Assembly: GCF_905147365.1 (NCBI RefSeq)
Contig: NC_056409.1
Location: 10,359,001 to 10,423,000 of the forward strand
Length of the DNA stretch: 64,000 nucleotides
Origin: Aricia agestis
Taxonomy: Eukaryota > Arthropoda > Insecta > Lepidoptera > Lycaenidae
Direction: 5' to 3'
Positions within the stretch are counted from its first letter, which is position 1; each line of letters opens with the position of its first letter. Positions 43,354 to 54,965 of this stretch are shown here, piece by piece. The translations under genes and the position numbers were made by a program. Under the pieces are notes generated by a model. It made no database searches. It was given only the letters and a program-made list of their open reading frames with translations, and was not told the origin of the DNA.

Positions 43354-45846
43354 TTAAGGCATCTCACAAGGGGCTGACAAATAAAAATGCTTAGGGCGCT
43401 AGCCACTCAGACCCTTTCAGCAAGATTGATTCCTTGAATTATTCGCTAAATTCTCCCGAGATCGGCCGCTCGGAACGGGTTCCGATATGCATCTCTCGGA
43501 ATAGGGGTGAGGACTGAAACTTTATTTGAATAAAATGAATAATTTTATTTAACGCTTTTTACGAAGCCCCTTTACCGTGTCGGACAAATGAATTCTGTCC
43601 GCGTAGCCGCTTTCGACTCGAAAATCCGAATAAAAATGAAGCGAGGATAACAGAATATTTATGTAGCGTCTGAAACAGTACCCGACCTACGGCTTATGTA
43701 AATGGATTCATTGTCGTCGACGTTATTTTTTCGAGAGAAAAACTAGTCATTGTTTCTCAACAATAACGTCAATATACCAAATTTAAAGGCGAGATCTTTA
43801 GCTTAACCCGTATCCTCTTTTGTTCGGGTTTCGTAGCGAGATAATACGAAGGGATGGGGTTTGCTTTTTATAGGTAATGCTTAAGTCCAAACTTCATGTG
43901 GTATATAAAGGGTGTTTTGAATGTCTTTACATAACTTATGCCATAGACTTGCAAAGCTTTCAGATACTCTTTTATATCAATTGAAGTTCTGCCTCTATTG
44001 AAAATATTTTCTCTATATGTAGAGCAAAGACTGATTAACTAATGGGGAACTAAAAAAACTGGTTGATAGACTAAAAACTAATCATACAAGCACAAAAAGA
44101 CTACACTTGTAAATAATATAATAGCATATTATTATATTTAAATTGATAACTATTATTTGCGTCATAACTATAGGTAATCCAAAAGTTTAGAGCCTATATA
44201 TTCGTAGACCTAGCATCCATTACTAGTAAATTTTAACTATACGTGTAAAGACATTTAGAAAAAAAACCACTTCGAAATTCTCGTTCAGTCAAATGCCATG
44301 GGAGTCATAACGTCTGGTACGTTTCCCATAACGAATTGAATTGTCTATGCACTTGAAGTCTGGCGGAGGGCTTCAACTGCAGCGGAGCCATGGGGCTACC
44401 CGCTATACCCGGGGCTACCCGCTGCTTCGATTGACCCTTTCATTTCCTGCTTTATTTATGCCCCGGGAAATTTCTTCGCCCCACGACTCCGTTGTTTGAA
44501 GTTCGATTGCGCGACAGTAAGTCGCCCTTTGTAGATCGCCCCAGCGACACGTTTTGTTCGCGTCACTCAATATTTCATAAAAGGATTACTTTGATCGTTT
44601 TGAAATAACAAAGTTGTTTTCCTTTCATGTCTGTAAGCTAAACAACTTCGGTGAATTCTAGACGCGTTCTAAAGTATCGAAGTTTCTATTCACTTCAATT
44701 GATCGTGATTTGTTTACTACTATTTGAGCGAACTGAAATATTAGCCTCGATAGAAATAATATGGAATATCTATTTATTTTATATAAGAAGTTAATGTTAA
44801 GTTGATTTATAAACAAGATGGGATTGACATAGCCACTATGTGTGCTAAAATCCCTAAATAAAAAGAGATTATAAAAAAAAACTATTTATTTTATTATGGG
44901 AACAGAAATAATTATCTATTTAATCTAATTATACGTTTCATTGTAGAATAATTCAAACATTTTTTTTATTTGACTACTCTTCATGTCGGACTAGGGAATG
45001 CAATCCCGCAAAATAGTCCGACAGTCAGACCATCATGTATAATTGTAAGTTGTAACTATGCCATTTTTCACCATGATTTCCGCTGCTATTGCAAGCGCAA
45101 TAGACGTCTTCGCCTTTGTTTGTTCATCATGGAGCATCGTTGAGTATTACATTCTAACAATACACAGTGTATGGAGGAGACGAAAAATCGGAAATTTTCT
45201 TTTTTCTTCAATTTTGAATAGGCATTAGTATAATGAATGCGAGAGTAGAACACTCGCGTGTCAATTCGCAATAGTTTTCCCAAGCAGCACACTTCAGACG
45301 ACTTAAATCTATTTATGCTTTAGGAGTACTAATCATGGTTTCTTTATAGACATCATAGACATTGGCATTCTATACGTGGTTTTGAATAAGAAGTAAGTTT
45401 CTAATAGATAAAAATATCTAGTGTTCCTTTTTTAAAAACCTTTATTAGTTCATAACACTGAGTTAAGAGAAAATTGATTTGTTATGGACTATATTTGCTC
45501 TGTTAGAAGCGCTGCTGTAGTTCAGTTATTCTATAGACTTATTATCACAAATACTTTTTAAGAATTGAAATTATTTGTAGAACAATTACTCTAAAAGTAA
45601 TCAAAAAGGTTTTTAGATGGATTTTTTGGGCACTTTTTTAAGTCTATACTTAATAGAATCAATGACTAGATACTCAATAGTGTATACTCTAGTGAAAGTC
45701 CAGTTTCCTCCTTCATTAGGGAACTTAGGCTTTAAACATTTTATTTTAAGAGTATTAAGTATATAAACGACAGCGTTCTGCAAGCATGAAGAAAGCAGGA
45801 GATATTAAGAAGACGGGAGGCTTTCGGCGAAAAGTGGAAAAGTATA
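43354..45846. other. 2.5 kb, no gene seen
   Basis: AT-rich with a GC patch at 44,330-44,560 containing a small direct repeat 'ggggctacccgct' (44,391 and 44,411). No domain-bearing ORF. Confidence 0.45.
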
Positions 45847-46140
45847 AAAAAACCCGCCAAGTGCGTGTCGGGCCACGCGCAATATTATTATAGGGTTCCG
45901 TAGTATCGCTAATTTTTGATAATTTTTGGATAGTCAATGAATGTACATTTATAACGTGTTTTACACTACTAACATCATCTCAGTTACATTCGAACGAAAA
46001 GTTCCTTTATACTTCGCTGAATATTTTTTTTAGTTGATCGACTATAACTCAAAAACTTATGAAGCCTTCTTAGCCTTCCTTTTAAATTCAGCATATTTCC
46101 TACTCCCGTGAATTTTTCTCATTTCCATAAAGAGTTTTAA
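45847..46140 (-). repeat. TTCCGT-type repeat with uninterrupted SINE target site
   Basis: Minus-strand relative of 60,951-62,007: 'ccgccaagtgcgtgtcgg', 'agggttccgtagta', 'aacgtgttttacactactaa' and 'gttgatcgactataactcaa' match in inverse order. At 45,955-45,975 it shows the empty form of the site occupied by the SINE at 61,491. Confidence 0.7.
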
Positions 46141-47410
46141 AGTGGAAAAACTCTTTTTTTTTTTATATTCACCACTAGAACATCAGTAGAGTAATTGTGT
46201 TATCTTAATGTTGGCTACAAAACCTAATTCCTTTCTTATGTGCCTCTTATTATGTTCTTATAATAGTTTTGTAGATAATCCCTATAGATAAATATAAATT
46301 GCTCTTATCGTTATCTAATGATGAATTCTTATGCTGCACTTGTCATTACAGTGTAGACAGGTGCCCATTTTTACTGAACTCGGTATATAGGATATCTTCA
46401 GGATATCTTCAGTGATTATTGACTCTTATGTAAGAATACCAAGTTTAATTCTATAAAATAATTAATAGTGCTTCACTAGATATACTTGTGCTGCTTGGGG
46501 TTAGTCTACGAGCTACCAAAGTTTTGCGATTTTTTGCGGCCCGGAAGCGAAAAATCCATGTATGTATCTCTAACATTTGTACGTAATAAATAAAATTTTG
46601 TATTCCACCTGAAAGCCTATTAAATAGGGTATATTTCAACCTTTTTACCTGATCCGCCGGGTCGATATTTTACCTACAATAAAATAGTTTTCATTTTTAG
46701 GTTTTAATTTTTTAATCCAAAACCAAACAAAAGATGCAATCGAAAATATCGACAAATTAAAGGTATTCTATACGCACAAAAAACCACCTATAAGATCCGT
46801 TTACTACCACTGCTAAATCAATCTATTTAATTTACAAACTTAATTGTACAATATTAAGTTATATCTGTAATCTAAGCACCTCTTATATAATATCGACACC
46901 GACACCTATCTATCCATCTCAATCATTTCTTTCGGGCGTTCACGTCAATTATGAAGACGATCGAAGTGTTTCTAATCGAATCGCCTATTAGGTTTCGTTC
47001 TCACAGAACGGAGAATGGCTCCGTTCACACGGTTTATCTAGTTTCACATAATTTTACACGAAATGTCTTATTTCTTCCAAATCTTGAACTAAAAATTTCC
47101 ACGCAGTTTATCAATAATTAATTGAATATTTTAGCGTAAGTACATTGTTTTATATTATAATGTCTAAATTACTCTCAATATGAGTCACACAAACCAGTGG
47201 TCACTGTTTGTTATCTATTCAAATATGTACTAGTAGCGGCATCTGTTGTGAAAAAATTGATGTAAAATTATTAAGTATACAATGTTACTGTAACTTAAAA
47301 TTACCCATTGTGGAATAGCCAGTAAGACAATAATAGATTATATAGAGATTAAATCCAAACAGATTAACGTCGTTTATTCTTAAATTGTATGTGATTTTAA
47401 GTAAAATGAT
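46141..47410. other. AT-rich intergenic DNA, no gene seen
   Basis: A 12-base direct repeat 'aggatatcttca' occurs twice near 46,389. Nothing else recognised. Confidence 0.45.
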
Positions 47411-47753
47411 CGGCCAAGTGCGAGTTGGACTCGCGCATGAAGGGTTCCGTACCATTATTGAACTAAAATAGGAAAAAATTGTGTTTTTTGTATGGGAGCC
47501 CCCTTATTTATTTATTTTAATAAAATTTTATTATTAATTATTAAAGTATAAATACACTTAAGTATTTTGTGAATATTTCAGGGACCTATCTATTGCCATC
47601 ATTTATATCGAGCTAAAAAATGGCAAAAAATCACGTTCGTTGTATGGGAGCTCTCCTTATATATGGAGATGGAGACAGACAGACGGACAGACAGACGGAA
47701 ATCGAAGTCTTAGTAATAGGGTCCCGTTTTTACCCTTTGGGTACGGAACCTTA
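47411..47753 (-). repeat. TTCCGT-family repeat, minus strand
   Basis: Reads 'cggccaagtgcgagttgga' at the left and 'accctttgggtacggaacc' at the right, with the (CAGA)n block at 47,676-47,698. The middle is shortened. Confidence 0.8.
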
Positions 47754-48297
47754 AAAAAAGAAAGATAGTTAAATATGGGAAATAATAAAACGAGCGATTA
47801 AAAATTACTTTGCGACTGATGAACATACTGTTTTATTAACACGAGCGGCATTAATTTGACTAAGTGAAAAATAAACTAAACTAACGACTAATATTGATTT
47901 ATAATAAAATTCAGAATGAGCTTACAAAAAGTGGATTGCGATTAATCTATTTCAGATATTAAAATTCTATCCGAGCGACTGTATTACTAAGTGAGCGACT
48001 GGAAATATATAGCGGGCAACTTCAATATTAAATATAGATTCAATTTTTCTAAGTGAGCTTATTTATTACGAGCTACTAAAAAGTTTACTTTGAGCAAACT
48101 TTTGTGAGCTGCTTTATTAATGATAATTGGTTACTGATATTCTATTCGAGGCTTTATATTTTATATTTTGATACGTGTTTAAATGAAAACTATATATTGT
48201 TAAATGCGTGCGAATTCGAATGGGGGCGGAGCGACGAATCCTTGCAGTCAGGTGATTCAAAAAAGGCGGACCAATACGACTTTTTTGGGTTAGATTA

Positions 48298-48350
48298 GAT
48301 GGCTAAGGCGGCCGGGAGCGTAGCGCAGCGAAGCTCCTGCCTTAGCCATC
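48298..48350. repeat. GC-rich hairpin in the core
   Basis: GATGGCTAAGGC (48,298-48,309) pairs exactly with 48,339-48,350; inside, 'ggagc' and 'gctcc' pair around 'gtagcgcagcga'. Confidence 0.85.
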
Positions 48351-48389
48351 GTGATTATTTTTTTGTGAAGCACCCAGAGGCCAGAAGTA

Positions 48390-48412
48390 GGAGTCCCGCG
48401 TAGCGGGGCTCC
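48390..48412. repeat. Second GC hairpin, 10-bp arms
   Basis: GGAGTCCCGC and GCGGGGCTCC pair with one mismatch over a 3-base loop. The 'gcgtagcg' centre resembles the first hairpin's loop. Confidence 0.75.
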
Positions 48413-48549
48413 GTCGACTCATAGTTGAAGCCAGTTGTTTTTTTTTTGGTATAGGTCGCCATTAAAAATTTTAACCATTTCTTTAACGTTCCGTTAAGGA
48501 TTATAATTTGTGTAATTTATTAATGATTTTTATATATAAACGGGGTTTA

Positions 48550-48586
48550 CCCCCCCCCCCTCCCTCCTCCCCTCCCTCCTCCCCCT
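48550..48586. repeat. Homopyrimidine tract, C11 then CCCTCC repeats
   Basis: 37 bases of C and T only, with many runs of three or more C. The minus strand has at least four G3+ runs and meets the simple G-quadruplex pattern. Confidence 0.85.
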
Positions 48587-49200
48587 AAATCGTTGGGCAT
48601 GAATCTAAACTTTTGAGTTCCTACAAATAGAACAATACATACTTTGGGATCATCAAATCAAAGTATGAAATCCTTTCTATCTCTGTTAGCTACCACTTTT
48701 TTCATATATGAAATTGTTGTTCCTCTTATCCAAATGAAGCTACTCACAAAAAATTTGCTTGATAGTAATAAAAAAAATTGTTAATTGTAGGGATCCCTGA
48801 TTAAAAGTATTTCATCAAATAGTTATCTCATATTCATTTTTTTTTGTTTTAATGTGAGCTCATTATACACTGCTTTTTGTTCAAAGTGGTTTTTGTATTC
48901 GAAACGCTTCATTTAAAATAAAATGCCGCTCGGTTAAAATACATTTGCCAAATATTGAAAAAAATGCAGGACGTAATGTTCACACTCAAACAGATATTAG
49001 GTCGCTCAAATATTACGGAGCTGCTCATTTTTAATTTTAAGTAACTCAAATAAAGAATTTCTAAGTTGCTGTTCTGTTAATTTCTCGTCACTCACAGTCA
49101 GTCGCTCAAATAGTAATTCTATAACCCAAATTTAGTAATTTTGACACTTAAAACTGTAATTTACAGTCACTCGATTAAATACTACCCGTTAAATATATAG

Positions 49201-49908
49201 GTAGGTAGTTATGGGTTAAACATAGTTTCGGCACACTGTATTACAAATTACAATATTTACCCTGTTTCGGCGCTCGTCAAAGAAATCGGCATTCGTTTCA
49301 TTAAATGTAGAGATCTTTCAGATAACGTTGTTAGTGTGTAAGCAACATGTTACAGTAGAATTATGATGAGTTAGTTACCAATAAAATAGATTTTTTACTA
49401 CGTTCCTAAGTAACTTTTAGTAGTTTACAATTAAATCTACTTTTACGACATAATATGTAAATAAACAAATGACCAATTTAAGGAAACCGCTATTATTGTG
49501 TTCGATGACATAATATTATTATAGAAAATATTATACATATTTTCCTGTTTCTCCAGATTTCACCTAGTATGAACAATGATCATAATATTATGTTTTGTAT
49601 ACAAGCAGAGCCATCACCGGCTCTGCGGTCGACAGTATTTTAAGTTCTATAGTAATCAGTAGAAAAACTCTATCACAATTTCTCATCTCCGCCAAACAGT
49701 ATTGATCCTGTAATACTACCTAGACGTTTTCTACCAGGTATTATTCAATTTAGAAATGCCTGGACGGAGCGCTGTTGTTCGTCCATTGTTGTTTTATCTG
49801 AGAAATATATCTTTTGTAACAGGGATAATAACGATTTAGTGTTTCCTTCGAAATACAAAGAGTTCATAAAGTATAGAGTTGATGATATATTGCGTTACTA
49901 TAGATCGT
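49201..49908. other. AT-rich intergenic DNA, no gene seen
   Basis: No feature recognised apart from a short inverted 'agagccatcaccggctct' near 49,608. Confidence 0.45.
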
Positions 49909-49972
49909 GGCCGCAATCTTGTTGTGCCTAAATTCACTCGTTAGTGAATTTCGGTACAACAAGATTGCGGCC
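49909..49972. mobile_element. 64-bp hairpin, probable minimal MITE
   Basis: Two 30-bp arms (49,909-49,938 and 49,943-49,972) start GGCCGCAATCTTGTTGT, with two mismatches and a 4-base loop. Confidence 0.75.
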
Positions 49973-50308
49973 GGCGACAGGAACTGCACATTTTTAGAGA
50001 TTAAAAAAACTTGAGAGGTGTCAAGGGACACCCGAATGGAACGAGGTTATTTTTTATGTTCAGAAAACCTGTATACATATTATACACTCAAAAAATTATT
50101 AAAAAAACGCCATCTATATACGCCCAGGAATACTATCAACGCCCTCTGCCCCTACTATGCAGGTACTAATAAAAAAGTGTCGAGGTCAAATATCGTTCTT
50201 TCTAGCCTCCTTTACGCCGAACGCGCCATAAGGAACTTCATTCCAAAAATCAAATTTTAGGACAAACCCGGAAACAATCATATAGCCTATAGGATAGGAC
50301 ACAAAGTA

Positions 50309-50650
50309 TTTTTTTTTTTATGAAATAAGGGAGCAAACGAGCAAATGGGTCACCTGATGGAAAGCAACTTCCGTCGCCCATGGACACTCGCAGCATCAGA
50401 AGAGCTGCAAGTACGTTGCCGGCCTTTTAAGAGGGAATAGGGCAATAGGGGAGGGTAGGGAAGGGAAGGGAAGGGAATAGTTGGGGGTAGGGAAGGGAAT
50501 AGAGTAGGGGGTTACGGGATTGGGCCTCCGGTAAACTCACTCACTCGGCGAAACACAGCGCAAGCACTGTTTCATGCCGGTTTTCTGTGAGAACGTGGTA
50601 TTTATCCGGTCGAGCCGGCCCATTCGTGCCGAAACATGGCTCTCCCACGT
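50309..50650 (-). mobile_element. Poly(A)-tailed TTCCC repeat (copy 4)
   Basis: Complete copy on the minus strand: A tail (T run at 50,309-50,319), minisatellite (GGGAA units 50,430-50,510), and the 'tggctctcccacgt' end at 50,650. Confidence 0.8.
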
Positions 50651-51030
50651 ATAGAAAATTTATCAAAATTAAAAGCGTCGTCGGTTCTATCATCTATGTA
50701 TTACAGACAGAAAATAAATAGACAAACAGATTTATGTATTTCCATTTACAATATGTATTAGTATGGATAGCATATCGAACTTTTAGCGATTTTTGTTCGC
50801 AAATGTTGCCGCAGCGAGTGAGGCATATCAAATGTTATTTGAAATTGGAACATTCGCTTTTACTTTAAAGTTTAAAGTTACATAAAAAATAATAGCCAAT
50901 TACCGTGCAGTACAATATGGCGATTGGCAATGTTAAAACCGTAAAGGCATAATGATCATCATCAACAAATATTTTATATCCTGCATATTATCGCAGAAGT
51001 GATATGAGGTAAGTACTAGTTTGTGCTCGC

Positions 51031-51150
51031 AACCGTACATTTTTTCGGGATAAAAAGTATCCTATATCCGGCTTATCTGAGACTCGAAATATCTCTATTC
51101 TCTATACTAAATTTCATGAAACAATTCAGCGGTTTGAGCGTGAAGAGAGA
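51031..51150 (+). repeat. Fragment of the 9.1-kb repeat family
   Basis: 'aaccgtacattttttcggga', 'taaaaagtatcctata' and 'gcggtttgagcgtgaagag' match the family core; both ends are missing. Confidence 0.6.
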
Positions 51151-52184
51151 CTTAACTTTTCATTAAGTACATAACTGTTAGTTAATATTATTACATTTAT
51201 TACAATACAAATTACTTTAATAATAATATACTTTTAGCGAAAGGAATTATTTCCTCGTTGTATTTCTTGGCACCTTTCTATTCGTTCATAAATTGTCAAA
51301 TATAAAAACACACAATCCCAAAATTCTCAGTAAGAGCGGCTGTCTATCGCATAAATCTTTAGAAATCTCATTAAGAACCTTAAACGCAGAAGTCGTGACG
51401 TCATGTGGAGTATTTGAAAATCAGGCGTGGTCTCGATACCAATAAATTATAGTGAACGAAATAGGCAACTACAACAGAAGCTGGAAAAGCAATCTAAATT
51501 CAACCTAAAGCTACAAATTACAGAGTCTACTATCGAGTAATTCGTTTCCGTTCCAGACTTATTGTATTCGTCAAGGAACATTTTTTCAAACTGTGCTATT
51601 GTACTTTAGTGTAATAAAATAATATGTAGTAGCTTTGTTCAATAAATCTTGAGACTAGTAATAAGAAAATAAACAGCTTCCACCCCAGTCCCCAACGTAA
51701 TTTAGAAATATACTTATATTATTTTATTGTTTTAAAACTGAACAATTCTCTATTCTCTACAGTTATTCTCCCAAGAAAAAATAGCACGGCTTGAGATATA
51801 CTTTTAAAACAGTCGGTAATAAGACGTGAGTACCTACATAGCAAGTTTTTACAAGCTTGTCATACAGCTCTATGTATCTAATTATTTGTATGTAAGAGTA
51901 TATTTTTTACTCTATGCAGTATGCTTACATCATTTATCAAACAAAAGCAAGCTAACGTTTTCAAATTAGACAATTCGAATTTTAAAACGCTTTTCGAAAT
52001 TCAAACAAAGAAAAAAGTCGTCCCGCATGAATAAACGAGGGTATTGAAGGGTTCGGCGGAGTGCGGCCTGCCGCCTGCGGGACAAACGGACGTGGACATG
52101 CAAATGGATGGATGTCTCAAGTGTGGTACTCGGTATATCGATCAAGTATTGTTTTCACATGTATAGCGAATTTGGCACTGTTTT
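51151..52184. other. AT-rich intergenic DNA, no gene seen
   Basis: Short unsupported ORFs only. A GC patch at 52,045-52,110 is unexplained. Confidence 0.45.
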
Positions 52185-52698
52185 TAGGGTTCCGTACCTC
52201 AAAAGGAAAAAACGGAACCCTTATAGGATCACTTTGTTGTCCGTCTGTCCGTCTGTCAAGACCCTTTTTCTCAGGAACGCGTGGAGGTATGAAGCTGAAA
52301 TTTATATCAATTACTCAGGTCTACTGTCCCTTGAAGCTGTGAAAAAATCAAACTTCTAAGCCAACGCAATCAAAAGATACAGCCGTTTATGCCGCAAATT
52401 TTCGACACTTGCAAGGGAATCAAAACCTACAGGGTGCTTCCCGTGAACTCAGAATCTTGAAATTTGGTACGAAGCAACGTCTTATAGCATAGATAAAGGA
52501 AAAATTACGAAAACCATAAATTTTTAGTTACATCACATAATATATTTTTTTTTAATAATTTTAAACTTACTACCCATTTCCTCATAAACGCGTAGAGGTA
52601 TTAAATTGAAATTCATACCAAATACTCAGGTCTATAATACCTTTAAGCTGTCGGAACCCTCGGTGCGCGAGTCCGACTCGCACTTGGCCGGTTTTTTT
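52185..52698 (+). repeat. TTCCGT-family repeat, second subtype
   Basis: Begins 'agggttccgtacctcaaaag' with the inverted 'acggaaccc', then a 'tcaagaccctttttctcagg' subtype core unlike the copies at 35,029 and 47,411, and the standard 'tccgactcgcacttggccgg' end. The core phrase 'aacgcgtggaggtatgaagc' recurs as 'aacgcgtagaggtattaaat' at 52,588, so the core is partly duplicated. Confidence 0.8.
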
Positions 52699-52700
52699 TA

Positions 52701-52964
52701 TATCGCGGGCTTCAAGCCAGAAGGGCGTATAAAAAGTCGCTTTTTTAAGAAGCAAAATATAGATCTCTACAACCAAAATTTTGCATTTGTCTATGAATGT
52801 ACATATGTACCTACTTCCTTAATACGTGAAATGATCTTTTGTATTTTAACTATTCCAAAATTCCAACTTACATCTTACTTCATTTACTTCTTTAATCACC
52901 TTCATCATTTTCTTTAAAAAAAAAACACATTTTTATACGCCTTTTCGGCTTGGAGCCCGCGATA
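52701..52964. mobile_element. 264-bp element with TATCGCGGGCT ends
   Basis: Left 'tatcgcgggcttcaagccag' and complemented right 'tatcgcgggctccaagccga'; about 35-bp arms through 'gcgtataaaaa' with a few mismatches. It directly abuts the TTCCGT repeat end. Confidence 0.75.
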
Positions 52965-53222
52965 ATATTTTGTATTCTTACTAAATTTCAAGAAATACAA
53001 TTAAGCAGTTCAACTACTTCGCCATGTTAGAAAATGTAGCGCCACAGCTTTAAGTAGAGACTAGAGATGCTTTAAAAATGCTTACAGAATATACTAAAGG
53101 TACATTTAATGTAAAAGTATCTTGAAAAGATTTTATTAATAACATTCGTTTTAATATCAAAACAGATAGCATGTCAGCTAAATACTAGACTAAATATTAT
53201 ATCAACAGAAAAAAATACATAA
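52965..53222. other. AT-rich intergenic DNA
   Basis: Nothing recognised. Confidence 0.4.
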
Positions 53223-53509
53223 ATAATATTATATCTATGGACGCTTGACAACACGTCAGTCTGGCCCCGTGGTAAGTACCTGAAGGACTTGTGTTACGGG
53301 TACCAGACAACGGAAATATATTTAATACTCTTATAATTACTATACATAATACATATATTTAAGATTTTTATTATATGTATGATACACATATTTAATACAC
53401 TTCCATGACCCAGGAACTTTTTGAAAACTTTTTGTTCCGTCGGCGGGATTCGAACCCGCGACCCCCGGCTTAAGCTACCAACAGCCCACCAACTGAACCA
53501 CAGATGTCG
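53223..53509 (-). mobile_element. Second tRNA-derived SINE family
   Basis: On the minus strand: tRNA-like head with A box 'tggttcagttggtgggc' and B box 'ggttcgaatcc' (53,440-53,509), a low-complexity AT stretch, then a conserved body ('ttccgttgtctggtacccgt', 'cacggggccagactgac') and an (ATT)-type tail. It differs from the 16-kb SINE in head and body. No clean target duplication. The head lacks a complete acceptor stem, so it is not a tRNA gene. Confidence 0.8.
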
Positions 53510-53550
53510 TCAAAAAGTTTTTATGTTTTTTAAAAACACTTTTATTTTAA

Positions 53551-53692
53551 GGGCCTATTTCATTCACCAGTTCCAGATAAGTGACTAATAGGATATCCAC
53601 CAATTAACTTGATAGATCAAGTATAGAGAATCTGTCAAAAAAGTTGTGAATAGCATATTCGGCACTTTATCAAAAAGTGGTGAAACAGGCCC
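53551..53692. mobile_element. TTAA-flanked MITE, second good copy
   Basis: TTAA at 53,547-53,550 and 53,693-53,696. Right arm 'aaagtggtgaaacaggccc' is well preserved, the left arm more diverged ('gggcctatttcattcacc'). Same family as 8,700-8,830. Confidence 0.8.
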
Positions 53693-54675
53693 TTAATCTT
53701 TTATCCATCCCATGTTAGATACTTTACTTTTGTGGAATAATGGATAAGTAAAAAAAGTTTGGTTTTTTCTTGACACTTTATTTTCAAGTACTTACCTACA
53801 TTTTTACATCTAAAAATATAAAAAATAACAATAGCATTTTCTTGCGTATTTTTAATTATTTAAAGTGCAAGTTTAGTTTATTTTGCCAAGTAAACAATAG
53901 TACTACAGTCATTGTTCACAACAACCCGACACCTCCATTTGAACTATTGTTCTATTCTCTCCTTATTCTCTCGGACGCTCCTCAGTTTGTCTTTGTAAAC
54001 AATAACAATAACATTTTGATTAAAATTATATGGCAATATAATAATATTATAATATAATGTGAGTGGATGGAACAGATAACTTACGTTTTTAACCGACTTC
54101 CAAAAAGGAGGAGGTTATATGTTCGGCTGTGGATATATTTTTTTTATTTTTTTATTTGTGTATGTTCAACGATTACTCCGCCGTTTGTGAACCGATTTTC
54201 GAAATTTTTGTTTTGTTGTATTAGGTTTCACTCCAATTTGGTACCATGTTCACAAAAGTGGTGACTTGATGATGGGATCCATGAGTAATCGAGGGAACTC
54301 CTCGAAATTTATATGGAAACATATGATGATTTTGGTTTTATGAGAAGCATCCTAAGCATATGCTACCAAAACGCAAGATTTTGCACCGAGGTATATATTG
54401 CTATGGTTCCGAAGATACTAAGAGAACTCCGGATTCCTTATAAATACAAGTTCGCGGGCTTAGGCGCTGTTTTAAGAACTGAAAGCATATGCTACTATGC
54501 AAATTACATTCATCATCATCATCATCATTACCACGTCAGGGTCACCAATGTCACCAAAATTAAACATAACAAATTCAGCCTTAACTCCAGAGCGTAAGGC
54601 ACACATTTGACATTACTTTGAGAAGTAAGCTGCTTCGATAATACAAGTAAGTACATGCATGTCTCCGAGGGATAT
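53693..54675. repeat. AT-rich DNA with a CCGACTTC-type repeat
   Basis: From 54,089 'aaccgacttccaaaaaggag', 'gattactccgccgtttgtga' and 'ttcactccaatttggtacca' are a familiar lepidopteran interspersed sequence, extending to about 54,300 and perhaps 54,500. A (CAT)n run is at 54,510. The 65-95 codon ORFs here fall in the repeat and are not called. Confidence 0.5.
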
Positions 54676-54965
54676 ACGTGGGAGAGCCATGCTTCGGCAC
54701 GAATGGGCCGGCTCGACCGAAGCAATACCACGTTCTCACAGAAAACCAGCGTGAAACAGCGCTTGCGCTGTGTTTCGCCGAGTGAGTGAGTTTACCGGAG
54801 GCCCAATCCCCTACCCTATTCACTTCCCTACCCTCCCCTATTACCCTGTTCCCTCTTAAAAGGCCGGCAACGCACTTGCAGCTCTTCTGATGCTGCGAGT
54901 GTCCATGGGCGACGGAAGTTGCTTTCCATCAGGTGACCCGTTTGCTCATTTGCCCCCATATTTCA
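54676..54965 (+). mobile_element. Poly(A)-type TTCCC repeat (copy 5, tail lost)
   Basis: Starts 'acgtgggagagccatgcttc', has a short minisatellite (54,806-54,850) and stops at 'gcccccatatttcatg' without an A run. Confidence 0.75.

Larger units (their letters stand above)
47790..49200. mobile_element. Candidate foldback-like element: two opposing arrays of degenerate short units
   Basis: From 47,790 to about 48,118 the motif GAGCGAC/GAGCTNC recurs every 18-40 bases with AT-rich spacers often containing TTATTA or ATTAA. From about 48,850 to 49,195 the complementary motif GTCGCTC/GAGCTGCTC recurs in the same style. Between the arrays is a 0.7-kb core with two GC hairpins and a poly-C tract. Inverted arrays of short diverged units around a core resemble foldback elements; no transposase is seen. 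The outer boundaries and target duplication are not resolved. Confidence 0.5.

Noticed and set aside
47790..48118. CRISPR-like spacing of a short repeated motif
   Set aside because: Units are degenerate, spacing is irregular, the array has an inverted partner, and the DNA is animal.
54313..54597. 94-codon ORF with a poly-His tail
   Set aside because: Lies in a known type of interspersed repeat; the His run is a (CAT)n microsatellite.
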